The position numbers and the translations under genes were made by a program. 36,599 nucleotides of DNA from Candidatus Omnitrophota bacterium (lineage in GTDB: Bacteria > Hinthialibacterota > Hinthialibacteria > Hinthialibacterales > JAKPRU01), in the NCBI GenBank assembly GCA_029570205.1, contig JAKQSI010000015.1, positions 1-36,599 of the forward strand. The letters run 5' to 3'. Below are positions 19,119 through 26,643 of the stretch, piece by piece. A model generated the notes under the pieces. That model had not been told where the DNA came from. It was given only the letters and a program-made list of their open reading frames with translations, and made no database searches. Within the stretch, counting starts at the first letter, position 1, and every line of letters begins with the position of its first letter.

Positions 19119-20369
19119 TCACAGGATTTCGCGTCTGATCGGATCGTAGCGGACCCGCCTGCCCTGATCGGCGGCGTTATGTGCCATGATCGCAATCACG
19201 GAATGCGCATAGCCTGCATGAACATCGGCAGTTGGTTTTGCGCCGCTGCGGATGCAATCCAGCCAGTTTTTCACATGATCCGTATGTTTCTCGGGCGGTT
19301 TCTCGACAGCAATCGGTTCCTGAATGGCCTCCTCTTTTTTCCCTCCCAGGCCGCTTGCCGTCATCGTTGTCGTATCGAATGTCCCCCTCAGCCCCCGGAA
19401 CTGCGTGTTGTCATCTCCCGCCGAATTCCCCAGACGGGAGACAAATCGCATTATGAATCCTTTGGGGAACAGAAAGGCGCTTTCCATGGTGTCGTAGTGT
19501 TCGCGTTTCTCTTTCCAGATCAAGATTCCGCCCAGGCCGACAGCGCTTTCCGGCACAGGATCATCCAGGAACCATGTGCCGACATCGATAATGTGCGAAC
19601 CCAAAAGTCCCACCAGGCCGGTGGTGTAATCCCGATACAGGTGCCAACAACTCAGGCGGCAGGGATCAAACGGTCGTGGTGGCAGGTACATTAAGAATTG
19701 CTCCCAATCGACATCTTCCTTTTTCATATCGGCATAAGTCTGGGGATCATCCAGCCAGCTGGGGACATTGCGGTTCCAGCTGCATTCCACCTCGGTGACC
19801 GGACCGAGAACGCCTGACCGCACCAGTTCGCAAGCCTTCTGAAACCACGGGCTGCTTCGACGCTGGGTTCCGACCTGGCAAATAACCCCGGTGGATTCCA
19901 CGGCATCCACGGCGGCACAGGCATCGGTCAGGTTGTTCGACATGGGTTTCTCGCAGAACACATGTTTCTTTGCATACGCGGCCTCCGTGAGAATACGCGA
20001 GTGCGCAAAATCGGGGGTCGCGATCATCACCGCGTCTACGTCATTCAAAGCAAGCACATCGCGATATCGCTGAAATCGTTTCGGATCGGCCCCGAAATTC
20101 GCTTTCACCTCATCGCCGGTCTTGTTCAGGTTCTTTTTCCAGACATCGCAGACCGCGACAATTTCCGCGTTGCCTTCCTCGCCAAGTTCCTTGACAACGC
20201 CTCTCAGGTAATTCCCTCGCCCGCCGCAGCCGATCAGCCCGATACGGACTCGATCGTTTGCGCCCAGGGCGCGACTGCTTGCCGACATACCGGATGCGGC
20301 CAGAATCCCCGCGGCCCCGGTGACCGTGGTTTTCAGGAACGAGCGTCGATCGGAACGGTTTTCCATCAT
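19119..20369 (-). CDS. Tat-exported Gfo/Idh/MocA family oxidoreductase
   Basis: A 416-residue oxidoreductase with a twin-arginine signal (DRRSFLKTTVTGAAG at residues 7-21), followed by the Rossmann motif GLIGCGGRGNY, then FCEKPM and a SHIIDVGTWF active-site region. Export implies that it is folded with its cofactor in the cytoplasm, as known for glucose-fructose oxidoreductase-like proteins. AGGAG, seven bases before the ATG-ATG pair, supports the start at 20369. A longer frame to 20537 exists only because it runs through a REP-like repeat and the IS end. The gene leads the two-gene unit with the radical SAM gene. The 20370-20490 leader holds its likely promoter plus a GC-rich imperfect repeat at about 20441-20488. 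Confidence 0.9.
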   Translation of the reverse strand: MMENRSDRRSFLKTTVTGAAGILAASGMSASSRALGANDRVRIGLIGCGGRGNYLRGVVKELGEEGNAEIVAVCDVWKKNLNKTGDEVKANFGADPKRFQRYRDVLALNDVDAVMIATPDFAHSRILTEAAYAKKHVFCEKPMSNNLTDACAAVDAVESTGVICQVGTQRRSSPWFQKACELVRSGVLGPVTEVECSWNRNVPSWLDDPQTYADMKKEDVDWEQFLMYLPPRPFDPCRLSCWHLYRDYTTGLVGLLGSHIIDVGTWFLDDPVPESAVGLGGILIWKEKREHYDTMESAFLFPKGFIMRFVSRLGNSAGDDNTQFRGLRGTFDTTTMTASGLGGKKEEAIQEPIAVEKPPEKHTDHVKNWLDCIRSGAKPTADVHAGYAHSVIAIMAHNAADQGRRVRYDPIRREIL

Positions 20370-20490
20370 GATTTTTCTCCTGCGTGAGTGTGATTTTGCC
20401 TGGATAATGACTATACAACAAACGGTTGGATGGCGGGAGATGCGTAGCGCGCGCCTTGGAGTGCGGCAGCGCAGCGGCAGCCTTTGCCTG

Positions 20491-20512
20491 GATTCCGGCT
20501 TTCGCCGGAATG
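20491..20512. repeat. REP-like palindrome flanking the IS, left copy
   Basis: A 22-base unit built on the hairpin ATTCCGGC, loop TTTC, GCCGGAAT. An identical unit in the same orientation lies at 22298-22319, directly outside the other end of the insertion sequence. This palindrome is a common dispersed intergenic repeat in many bacterial genomes (general knowledge). Here it looks either like the duplicated target of the element or like two pre-existing copies. Confidence 0.85.
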
Positions 20513-20523
20513 CTGGAGTTTGG

Positions 20524-21966
20524 CTATTTTTGGGCATAGAAGCAAGCGGAGTGAAGGGAATATAGGAGACGATGGAGATTCTGGGGCTTCGTAGTGGGTG
20601 GAGAGGGATTTGCGAAGCCGGAGAAATGGTTGGTCTGGATGGCGAGTCCCCAGAGTTCTTGTCGGAGAAGGGAGATGAGTTCGGCGGTGGAGGGCCGATG
20701 GTTGGGTTGTTGGGGTCTCCATTTGGGGGTGAGGGATTGGAGACGTTGAGGGATTCCGTCGGTGTGGTGAGCGGCGAGGAGGAGGAAGGCGTAGGCGGCG
20801 GTGAAGAAAGCGGGAGCGGAAGCGACGGCTTGGGGGATGCGGACTTGAGGTTGTTCCATGCCGAGGAGAGTTTTTTCGTCGCGGAAATTGAGTTCGATTT
20901 CCCATCGATGGAGGTAGTGTTGAAGGAATTGATCGAGGGGAAGGTTGGGATCGGTACAAAGGAGATAGGAGGGATTGTGGTAGAGAAAAGGACTGTTGCG
21001 GGAGAGCCGGTAATGCAGGGGGCGAATCACGAGGAGTCGAAGAGTCTGCTGACCTCCAGCGGGTCGCCATCGGACAGCGGGCAGGGTTTTAATCTGGAAG
21101 GAGTGGATTTTGCCGGCGGCGAAGGCGGAGACGGATTGCCAGGGGATGGATTCGTCCTGGCGGAGTGCTTCGGGGGTGGGGAGCCGATTGCCGTAGGATC
21201 GTTTGCGTCCGGGAGCATCGGGGGAATTGTGGGGGAGGGCGTAGAGTTTGGCGTCCTTGCGGATGCGTCCGATGAGGACGGTTCGTTGGGGCAGATGTTG
21301 CAGGATGGTTTTGTTGGTAAAGCTGCCATCGACGCAGAGGATGAGGGGCCGATCTTTTCCGGAGGGGTCGTGATCGAGTTCCTCTCGGAGGTAGTGAATG
21401 CGTTGCGCCCCTTGCTGGGAGAGATTGCAGCGTTGTTGTTCCTGCCGATAGGCTTCTTGGATTTCTTTGGAGGCGTTGGGTCGGGGTCGCTGGGGAGAGG
21501 GACAATGCTGGAGGTCGATGGGGATGGCGCGGGCGCGGGAGGGTCCGGAGTGTTCGGAAACGAGGACGGAGAATTGCAGGAATCGCAGTGCCCAAATGAA
21601 ATTGTCGTAGAACGCGGGTCCGAGGGGATCGTGCCGCCAGGCCGTGCCGTCGATCTTGCGCCCGCGTTTCCGCAGGAGGGTGTCATCCAGGACGACGACA
21701 AAAGGAGCGGTGGGGTTCTCCTGCGACTGCACGGCCTGCCGCACGACACGAAACAAGGCGTCGGGATTGAAGCGCCCGCGCTCAAAGAGACGGAAATCGG
21801 CGGACCAATCGGTGAATTGCCGACCGGCGGTGGTCAGGAGTCCCGTGACGGTGTGACGTCCCAGGCAGAGAAGGGCGCTGAGGGCGAGTCGCCTGGCGCG
21901 TTCCCAGGTTCGCTCCTGGGCGAAGGCAGGCCGGGTTTCTTGCCAGAGTCTGTCCCAAGCGTCCAT
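20524..21966 (-). CDS. IS4-family DDE transposase
   Basis: A 480-residue transposase. The catalytic triad can be placed: Asp94 (or 95) in VVLDDTLLRKRG, Asp213 in LCVDGSFTN, and Glu358 in YLHRWEIELNFRDEK, which fits the IS4-family signature Y-x2-R-x3-E-x6-K exactly. Length and spacing are normal for the group. The ATG overlaps the stop of the AbrB-like gene as ATGA, so translation is probably coupled. The TAG stop shares one base with the left terminal repeat. The plus strand opposite is open for 582 codons because of biased codon use; that frame is not a gene. Confidence 0.93.
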   Translation of the reverse strand: MDAWDRLWQETRPAFAQERTWERARRLALSALLCLGRHTVTGLLTTAGRQFTDWSADFRLFERGRFNPDALFRVVRQAVQSQENPTAPFVVVLDDTLLRKRGRKIDGTAWRHDPLGPAFYDNFIWALRFLQFSVLVSEHSGPSRARAIPIDLQHCPSPQRPRPNASKEIQEAYRQEQQRCNLSQQGAQRIHYLREELDHDPSGKDRPLILCVDGSFTNKTILQHLPQRTVLIGRIRKDAKLYALPHNSPDAPGRKRSYGNRLPTPEALRQDESIPWQSVSAFAAGKIHSFQIKTLPAVRWRPAGGQQTLRLLVIRPLHYRLSRNSPFLYHNPSYLLCTDPNLPLDQFLQHYLHRWEIELNFRDEKTLLGMEQPQVRIPQAVASAPAFFTAAYAFLLLAAHHTDGIPQRLQSLTPKWRPQQPNHRPSTAELISLLRQELWGLAIQTNHFSGFANPSPPTTKPQNLHRLLYSLHSACFYAQK

Positions 21967-22169
21967 CAGGGTTCCTGCCGTTTTTTTTTGAGAGCGGAGG
22001 GAGGCGGATCGAGACGGCGAAGGACCAACTGGGCCTTGTTTTCAATGAGCCACTCGACGATCTCGCCGCGCTGGAATTCCATGGCGTGGGCGATGGCGGC
22101 GGGGAAATTGACGTACCATTGTTCGCTGGCTTTTCGTTTGATGAGTTGGACTTTGGTGGGGTATCCCAT
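21966..22169 (-). CDS. AbrB/SpoVT-like small DNA-binding protein carried by the IS
   Basis: A 67-residue protein upstream of and overlapping the transposase (ATGA). The middle (QWYVNFPAAIAHAMEF, then RGEIVEWLIE) has the pattern of the swapped-hairpin AbrB/MazE domain: a beta strand, an alanine-rich short helix preceded by a proline, and a G/E-x-V-x-W strand. The C-terminus is basic and proline-rich (LDPPPSALKKKR). AGGAGG, six bases before the ATG, is a strong ribosome binding site. A likely role is repression or tuning of transposase expression, inferred from position and fold only; an antitoxin-like role is less likely because no toxin gene is present. Confidence 0.75.
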   Translation of the reverse strand: MGYPTKVQLIKRKASEQWYVNFPAAIAHAMEFQRGEIVEWLIENKAQLVLRRLDPPPSALKKKRQEP

Positions 22170-22180
22170 GGGAATCCTCC

Positions 22181-22208
22181 TGGTATCTAGTTATATCACT
22201 AGATCCCA
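22181..22208. promoter_or_regulatory. Inverted repeat just upstream of the AbrB-like gene, candidate operator
   Basis: The arms TGGtATCTAGT and ACTAGATcCCA are separated by six bases (TATATC): ten pairs with one mismatch. The dyad abuts the AGGAGG ribosome binding site of the small gene and lies inside the IS. On the minus strand it includes a TATAAC hexamer that could be a -10 element. It would suit autoregulation by the AbrB-like product, though an mRNA hairpin is equally possible. Confidence 0.5.
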
Positions 22209-22297
22209 GGATACACCGAAAACCGGGCGAAATCAAGCAAAAATTTCACCCGATGTAATTTTCAGTCCGTTTTCTCTAGTAAAAGGCCAAACTCCAG

Positions 22298-22319
22298 GAT
22301 TCCGGCTTTCGCCGGAATG
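22298..22319. repeat. REP-like palindrome flanking the IS, right copy
   Basis: Same 22-base sequence and orientation as 20491-20512. Outside it, sequence continues as GACGCC, the usual continuation of this palindrome when found alone, whereas the left copy is joined to CCTG outside. The pair therefore looks like one palindrome split or duplicated by insertion. Confidence 0.8.
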
Positions 22320-22330
22320 ACGCCTCCGTG

Positions 22331-22370
22331 TCCCCTCTCCCGCCGAGAGAGGTTCCGGGTGAGGGTCCTA
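22331..22370. repeat. Dispersed-type intergenic repeat (CCCTCTCCC ... GGGTGAGGG)
   Basis: An imperfect inverted sequence in which CCCTCTCCCGCC and GAGAGG are followed by GGGTGAGGG. This arrangement is a familiar dispersed intergenic repeat type. The remainder of 22371-22460 before the antiporter gene shows no gene or clear signal. Confidence 0.5.
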
Positions 22371-22460
22371 TCCCTCTCCACGACAGAACGTTCCAACTGC
22401 GGCGTTTATCCGGTGAGAGGGGACGCAAAGAAACACGGGGGAAACGGAGCGGCACGCTAT

Positions 22461-24134
22461 TCACCCCCCAATGGTTTTTTGCACCTCTTGTGCCAATAGC
22501 AGGCCCACAGATTTTTCCTCGTTGATAATCGCCTCCGCGCCGGCTTCACGGAGATCCGACTCGAAACGGTTGTATCGGGCGCGAGCGATGATCTTCGCCT
22601 GCGGAGCGAGCGACCGGCAGAGATGGATAATCCGGCGACTCAGCAGGGGGTCGGGCAGCGTAACAACGACCACGGAGGCCGCGGAGATATGCAGGTGGTC
22701 CAGCACATCCGGATGCCCGGCATCGCCGATATGCGCCTCAATCCCATACCCTTTCGCGAGGCGGACATTTTGCGGATTCAGGTCAATCACCATCAGGCGG
22801 TCCCGGTGTTGCGCCAGAAGCGTTTCGACAACCCCTTGCCCCGCCGGTCCGAATCCAACCACCAGAATAATATCCTGCCGCTGCCGTGTTCCCGATGAGG
22901 AATACACCGCCGGATCAACTCCCTCGGCGGGGGACGTAGATTTAATCAGGTGTTTGATCGGCGAGGCGGTCTCCAGCCAATAGGCCGTGCCGGGCGCAAG
23001 ACGGACCAGGTATGGCGCAAGGAACAGCGTGACCACGGTCGCCGTAATGATGAGACGGAACAACTCGATATCCAATATCCCCGCCGTCAAGGCAATCTGC
23101 GCCAGCACGAACGAAAACTCCCCCACCTGCGCCAGGCACAGGCTTGTCGCCAGCGCCAGCCCGCTGCTGAACCCAAACGCTCGCACAATCGCCCAGATCA
23201 GAAGAGTCTTTCCCACAACAATGCCGGATACCAGAACCAACACAAGTACCCAATGCTCCACCGCCCAGGCCGGATTGCCCAACATACCGATTGCCGCAAA
23301 AAACAGGGTCATCAGCACCGCGCGCAGCGACCCGATATCGGCGCGGATCTGCGCCGCAAACGGCGATTCCGCCAGCAAAAGCCCGGAGAGAAACGCGCCG
23401 AATGCCGGGCTGAGACCGGCCCGGTGCGCCGCCAGTGCGGACCCGATGGCAGTCACAATCGCCAACAGGGTCGGCAGCTCCCGATTTCGAGACCAGCTCC
23501 GCAACGTCAGAAGAGACGGTATGAAATAATTCAGGCAGACATACAGAACAGCAAACAGAAGTCCGCCTAATCCGAGGGTTCGAAAGAAAGTCCACGCAAT
23601 CCGCCCGATTCCATCGCCGCTGCCAAGAGAGGAAACTACCAGCACCAGCGGCACAACGGCCATATCCTGCAACAACAGAATCCCGATGGCGTTTCGACCC
23701 ATCGGGCTGTCGGTTGCGGTCATACTCATCAGCACCTTCAGCACACAGGCCGTGCTGGACATGGCAACGATCCCGCCGATTACAATTCCGGCGGCATGGG
23801 TACACCCGAACGCCGTCGCCACCCACCAGCCCACAACGCAAGTAATCAATACCTGCGCCGTCCCTCCCACAAACGTAATCGGTCCCAGACTGAGCAGCCG
23901 TCGAAAAGAAAACTCCAGACCGATCGTAAACAACAGCAGCGCCACGCCCAGTTCCGCAATGACATTTACCTCTCCCCGCACGGTCACCCATCCCAACATG
24001 TTCGGCCCGACCAGCATTCCCGCGAGCAGATACCCGATAATCGCGCTCTGTCGCAATTCCTCAGCGATTGTGCCGAGGGCCAGCGCGGCAGCAAGCAGAA
24101 TTGAAACATCCGTCAACGTGGACCAGGCATCCAT
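22461..24134 (-). CDS. CPA2-family monovalent cation:proton antiporter with TrkA-N domain
   Basis: A 557-residue KefB/KefC-like transporter that exchanges K+ or Na+ for protons in the inner membrane. The N-terminal 370 residues hold about 12 hydrophobic helices, with the family-like IIGYLLAGMLVGP near residue 33 and LLFTIGLEFSFRRL in helix 3-4. A cytoplasmic Rossmann TrkA-N domain follows from about residue 416 (VVGFGPAGQGVVETLL, VIDLN, IGDAGHPDVL), which senses NAD(H) or nucleotides in relatives. The ATG at 24134 is used because the transporter fold begins directly there; the longer frame overlaps the upstream gene. It lies eight bases downstream of the glycosidase-like gene, in one operon, with no evident functional link. 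Confidence 0.9.
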   Translation of the reverse strand: MDAWSTLTDVSILLAAALALGTIAEELRQSAIIGYLLAGMLVGPNMLGWVTVRGEVNVIAELGVALLLFTIGLEFSFRRLLSLGPITFVGGTAQVLITCVVGWWVATAFGCTHAAGIVIGGIVAMSSTACVLKVLMSMTATDSPMGRNAIGILLLQDMAVVPLVLVVSSLGSGDGIGRIAWTFFRTLGLGGLLFAVLYVCLNYFIPSLLTLRSWSRNRELPTLLAIVTAIGSALAAHRAGLSPAFGAFLSGLLLAESPFAAQIRADIGSLRAVLMTLFFAAIGMLGNPAWAVEHWVLVLVLVSGIVVGKTLLIWAIVRAFGFSSGLALATSLCLAQVGEFSFVLAQIALTAGILDIELFRLIITATVVTLFLAPYLVRLAPGTAYWLETASPIKHLIKSTSPAEGVDPAVYSSSGTRQRQDIILVVGFGPAGQGVVETLLAQHRDRLMVIDLNPQNVRLAKGYGIEAHIGDAGHPDVLDHLHISAASVVVVTLPDPLLSRRIIHLCRSLAPQAKIIARARYNRFESDLREAGAEAIINEEKSVGLLLAQEVQKTIGG

Positions 24135-24142
24135 AAAATATC

Positions 24143-26428
24143 TCACATATCGGAATACGGTTCGGGGAGCGCCAGGCGCAGCCAGTCCGTTGTAATTTTC
24201 AGCAGCGCGGACGGAATCGGCCCATTGTGCCCCTGGATCACGCCATGGTATTGGCTGTCGGCATCGCGCCACAGGGCGATATCCGCCGGAGTATCCAAAC
24301 TCAGTTCGAACCCCTCCATGCCGACATGCTTCAGTTCCCCCGCTGCCAGCGCATCCAATCGCCCTGCCGCATCCAGGCGAATCGCTGCAACTCCAACTGC
24401 CTCCATATTTACCTTGCGCCCTTCAATCTCGAATGTGATATCGAACGAATCGCCCCGGACATTCTTCGTACTCGCTGCCCAAATCATGGTTCCATCCACC
24501 AACCGACAGAATCCTTCTGTGGGTGGGCAATTCGAGGGTTCGGCGAATGCCTCCAGCCGGGCAAGAGCTGGAGTTTGCGCCGTAATCGCCTTCTCGCCGA
24601 GAGCCTTACACACCTCGGACAAAACCGCCTGATTCTCAGTCAGCAGAGTCACCGATTCGGCCAGAGCCGCGTTGCCGTCGAACGGATTCCCTTCAAAGTC
24701 ACGGGTCCAGTCGCCAAGTTGAAACATTTTCGTTTTGCCTTTGGCCGCTTTCTTCAGAAACTCAGCCGTCCCCGGATTCTCAAATTCGGGATGATAAAGC
24801 GCTGCCGCGGTATAGCACTGGGGACCGTAATGAAGCCACCCTTCCGACGTGACCGCAAGGCTTCCGTTTTCAATCTCGCTGCTCGGGATCAGGTCCGCCG
24901 GATATCCCGCACGCCAGAACGCATCCGCAATCTCCATCCCGACATCGTTATAGGCCGGTCCCGCCCAGTTCATTGCACAGGCGTGGCCAAAAATGACAGC
25001 AACCGGACAATCCAGCGGGCTTCGCGTAATAAAATTGAGGAGCCGGATACGGCAATCCGCACGCATGAGATCGCCACGCAACAACGCAGCGCTGTTCTCA
25101 AGAATCGTTCCGTCGTGCGGATAAAGCGGATGATAATTGATTCGCCCGCCGCCCAGCGCATGGGTCCAGACATGTCGCTCGTAATCCTCTTTTTTCGAGG
25201 AGTAATACATGTTGTACCAGACCGGGCTGCCCCACTTCTTGGCGAGCGAAGTTCGAACGGCGAATGGAGTTGTTTCATCGGTCTGCGCCCAATCCCGTGG
25301 CGCAGCCCACCAGTCCAGGCCGTTTTTCTTGAACTCCCGCAGGTCCGGGTACGGCCACCAGGTAGGATGCGTGGCCACCATCGCTTTCGGGCCGAATGTT
25401 TCTTTCACGGCAACATAGAAATCCCGCTCGATGCCGCCATTTCGTTCCAGGGACATCTTCATGAAGCGATTGATGGCGGCGATTCGTTCCCGCTCCAGCC
25501 CCGTGATGCCGCGGTGCATCAGGAGAAAATCGGCCAGGAGATCGCGACCGCCGGTCCGTTCGGCATATTCCTCAGCCTCGAAGGGGGAATACCAATATTC
25601 ATCCTTTTTGGGATTCCCATCAAAACAGGGGGGAAATCCCCATTCATCTTTACATGCTCCCACCAATGGCGCATCCGCATATTGTCGGAGGATATCCCGC
25701 TGGAATGCCGTAAGGTGCGGCGCGAAAACATCCGGGCAAAAGTGGGTAAAAGCCACGATTGCGCAGGCATATCTGTCTCCGGCATCCTTCTGCGGAGGCA
25801 CGGTAACTGTCACCGCCTGCGTGGATGCCTCGGTCAAACTGCACGACGATGTAATCTCCTTCAGCGTATCCGGGTCGATCCCCGCCGGGCCACACCGATA
25901 GGAGTAGACCCGCAGCAAAGATCCTTCCAGGGAAATATAGGGCGTCGTTCGGCCTGTATAATGATCGGTCAGTTCCCGGCTTTTCGTTTCGATCCGGGTT
26001 TCCTCACCGGCGCGCTGGGGAACTTCGTGCAAAATCACCATTTGCTGCAATTCATCGGGATACCTGTCCTGAAACGCTTTTCGAGCCAGGCGAACATCGA
26101 GATCTATCACCACCGACAGGCCGTGTTCTAGCGCGTAGGCCGCCGCTTCCACGATGCGGTCATGCACATCCCGGTCAGTGACCTCTTTCAGCGGAATACG
26201 CAGGCTGGTGGTCAGCAGATTGTACGGTGAGTGTCGGCTGACAATATCCACAAACGCCTTATATCCATCCGATTCGAATTCCGCCTCGTGCCAGAACCAG
26301 CAGCCCAGAACCGGCGGCACACCATCGGGCAGACGGGGAGAAGCGGAAACCGCTTCCTCCCCCCACGCCTGTATGGAAAGCGGCAGACTGAGAAGACAGA
26401 TCAACAATCCAGAGACATTTCGAAACAT
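24143..26428 (-). CDS. Secreted glycoside-hydrolase-like protein, specificity unknown
   Basis: A 761-residue protein with a clear signal peptide (MFRNVSGLLICLLSLPLSIQAWG). The central part has the rhythm of a TIM barrel of clan A/beta-galactosidase type: LSVVIDLDV, LVGACKDEWGFPP, YVAVKETFG, GRINYHP. The Asp/Glu in CKDEWG and the Glu in VKETFG are possible catalytic acids by position only. A flavodoxin-like domain follows (VAVIFGHACAMNWAGP, then AFWRAGYPADLIPSSEI), similar to the domain after the barrel in GH42 enzymes, and the C-terminus is beta-rich. I cannot name the family with confidence. AAGGGTG seven bases before the ATG supports the start. Divergent from the symporter genes, it may supply the sugar they import. 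Confidence 0.7.
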   Translation of the reverse strand: MFRNVSGLLICLLSLPLSIQAWGEEAVSASPRLPDGVPPVLGCWFWHEAEFESDGYKAFVDIVSRHSPYNLLTTSLRIPLKEVTDRDVHDRIVEAAAYALEHGLSVVIDLDVRLARKAFQDRYPDELQQMVILHEVPQRAGEETRIETKSRELTDHYTGRTTPYISLEGSLLRVYSYRCGPAGIDPDTLKEITSSCSLTEASTQAVTVTVPPQKDAGDRYACAIVAFTHFCPDVFAPHLTAFQRDILRQYADAPLVGACKDEWGFPPCFDGNPKKDEYWYSPFEAEEYAERTGGRDLLADFLLMHRGITGLERERIAAINRFMKMSLERNGGIERDFYVAVKETFGPKAMVATHPTWWPYPDLREFKKNGLDWWAAPRDWAQTDETTPFAVRTSLAKKWGSPVWYNMYYSSKKEDYERHVWTHALGGGRINYHPLYPHDGTILENSAALLRGDLMRADCRIRLLNFITRSPLDCPVAVIFGHACAMNWAGPAYNDVGMEIADAFWRAGYPADLIPSSEIENGSLAVTSEGWLHYGPQCYTAAALYHPEFENPGTAEFLKKAAKGKTKMFQLGDWTRDFEGNPFDGNAALAESVTLLTENQAVLSEVCKALGEKAITAQTPALARLEAFAEPSNCPPTEGFCRLVDGTMIWAASTKNVRGDSFDITFEIEGRKVNMEAVGVAAIRLDAAGRLDALAAGELKHVGMEGFELSLDTPADIALWRDADSQYHGVIQGHNGPIPSALLKITTDWLRLALPEPYSDM

Positions 26429-26643
26429 CGCGGTTCACCCTTTTTTCGCCATTATATGCACACCTTTGCAATAGAATCCATGCGATAGACCCAAGTTCCA
26501 TTTCGACAGAATCCCTTGCTCTTTCTTTCTGCAAAAATACGTAACACAATTACGGTCGATGGACTGGCTCTTGATCTGTCCGCACAAATTAGGAAGAATC
26601 CGGGGTTTCCGAATTATCAAGACCGCTGAGAGGAGACTGTATA

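Larger units (their letters stand above)
20513..22297 (-). mobile_element. IS4-family insertion sequence with AbrB-like passenger gene
   Basis: A 1785-base element. The inward-reading ends match perfectly over 12 bases: CTGGAGTTTGGC at 20513-20524 and its reverse complement at 22286-22297, with partial similarity (T-rich) for a few more bases. It contains a transposase and an upstream small gene, both on the minus strand. Both ends abut identical copies of a REP-like palindrome. The transposase frame is intact, so the element may be active. A decayed relative lies at 408-927. The ends are deduced from the inverted repeats alone. Confidence 0.78.

Noticed and set aside
20370-20537. N-terminal extension of the Tat oxidoreductase to 20537
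   Set aside because: It encodes the REP-like palindrome and part of the IS terminal repeat; a well-placed ribosome binding site precedes 20369.
20572-22320. A 582-codon plus-strand open frame across the IS
   Set aside because: It is exactly antisense to the transposase and AbrB-like gene, has the low-complexity Gly/Glu-rich composition of a shadow frame, and lacks protein motifs.
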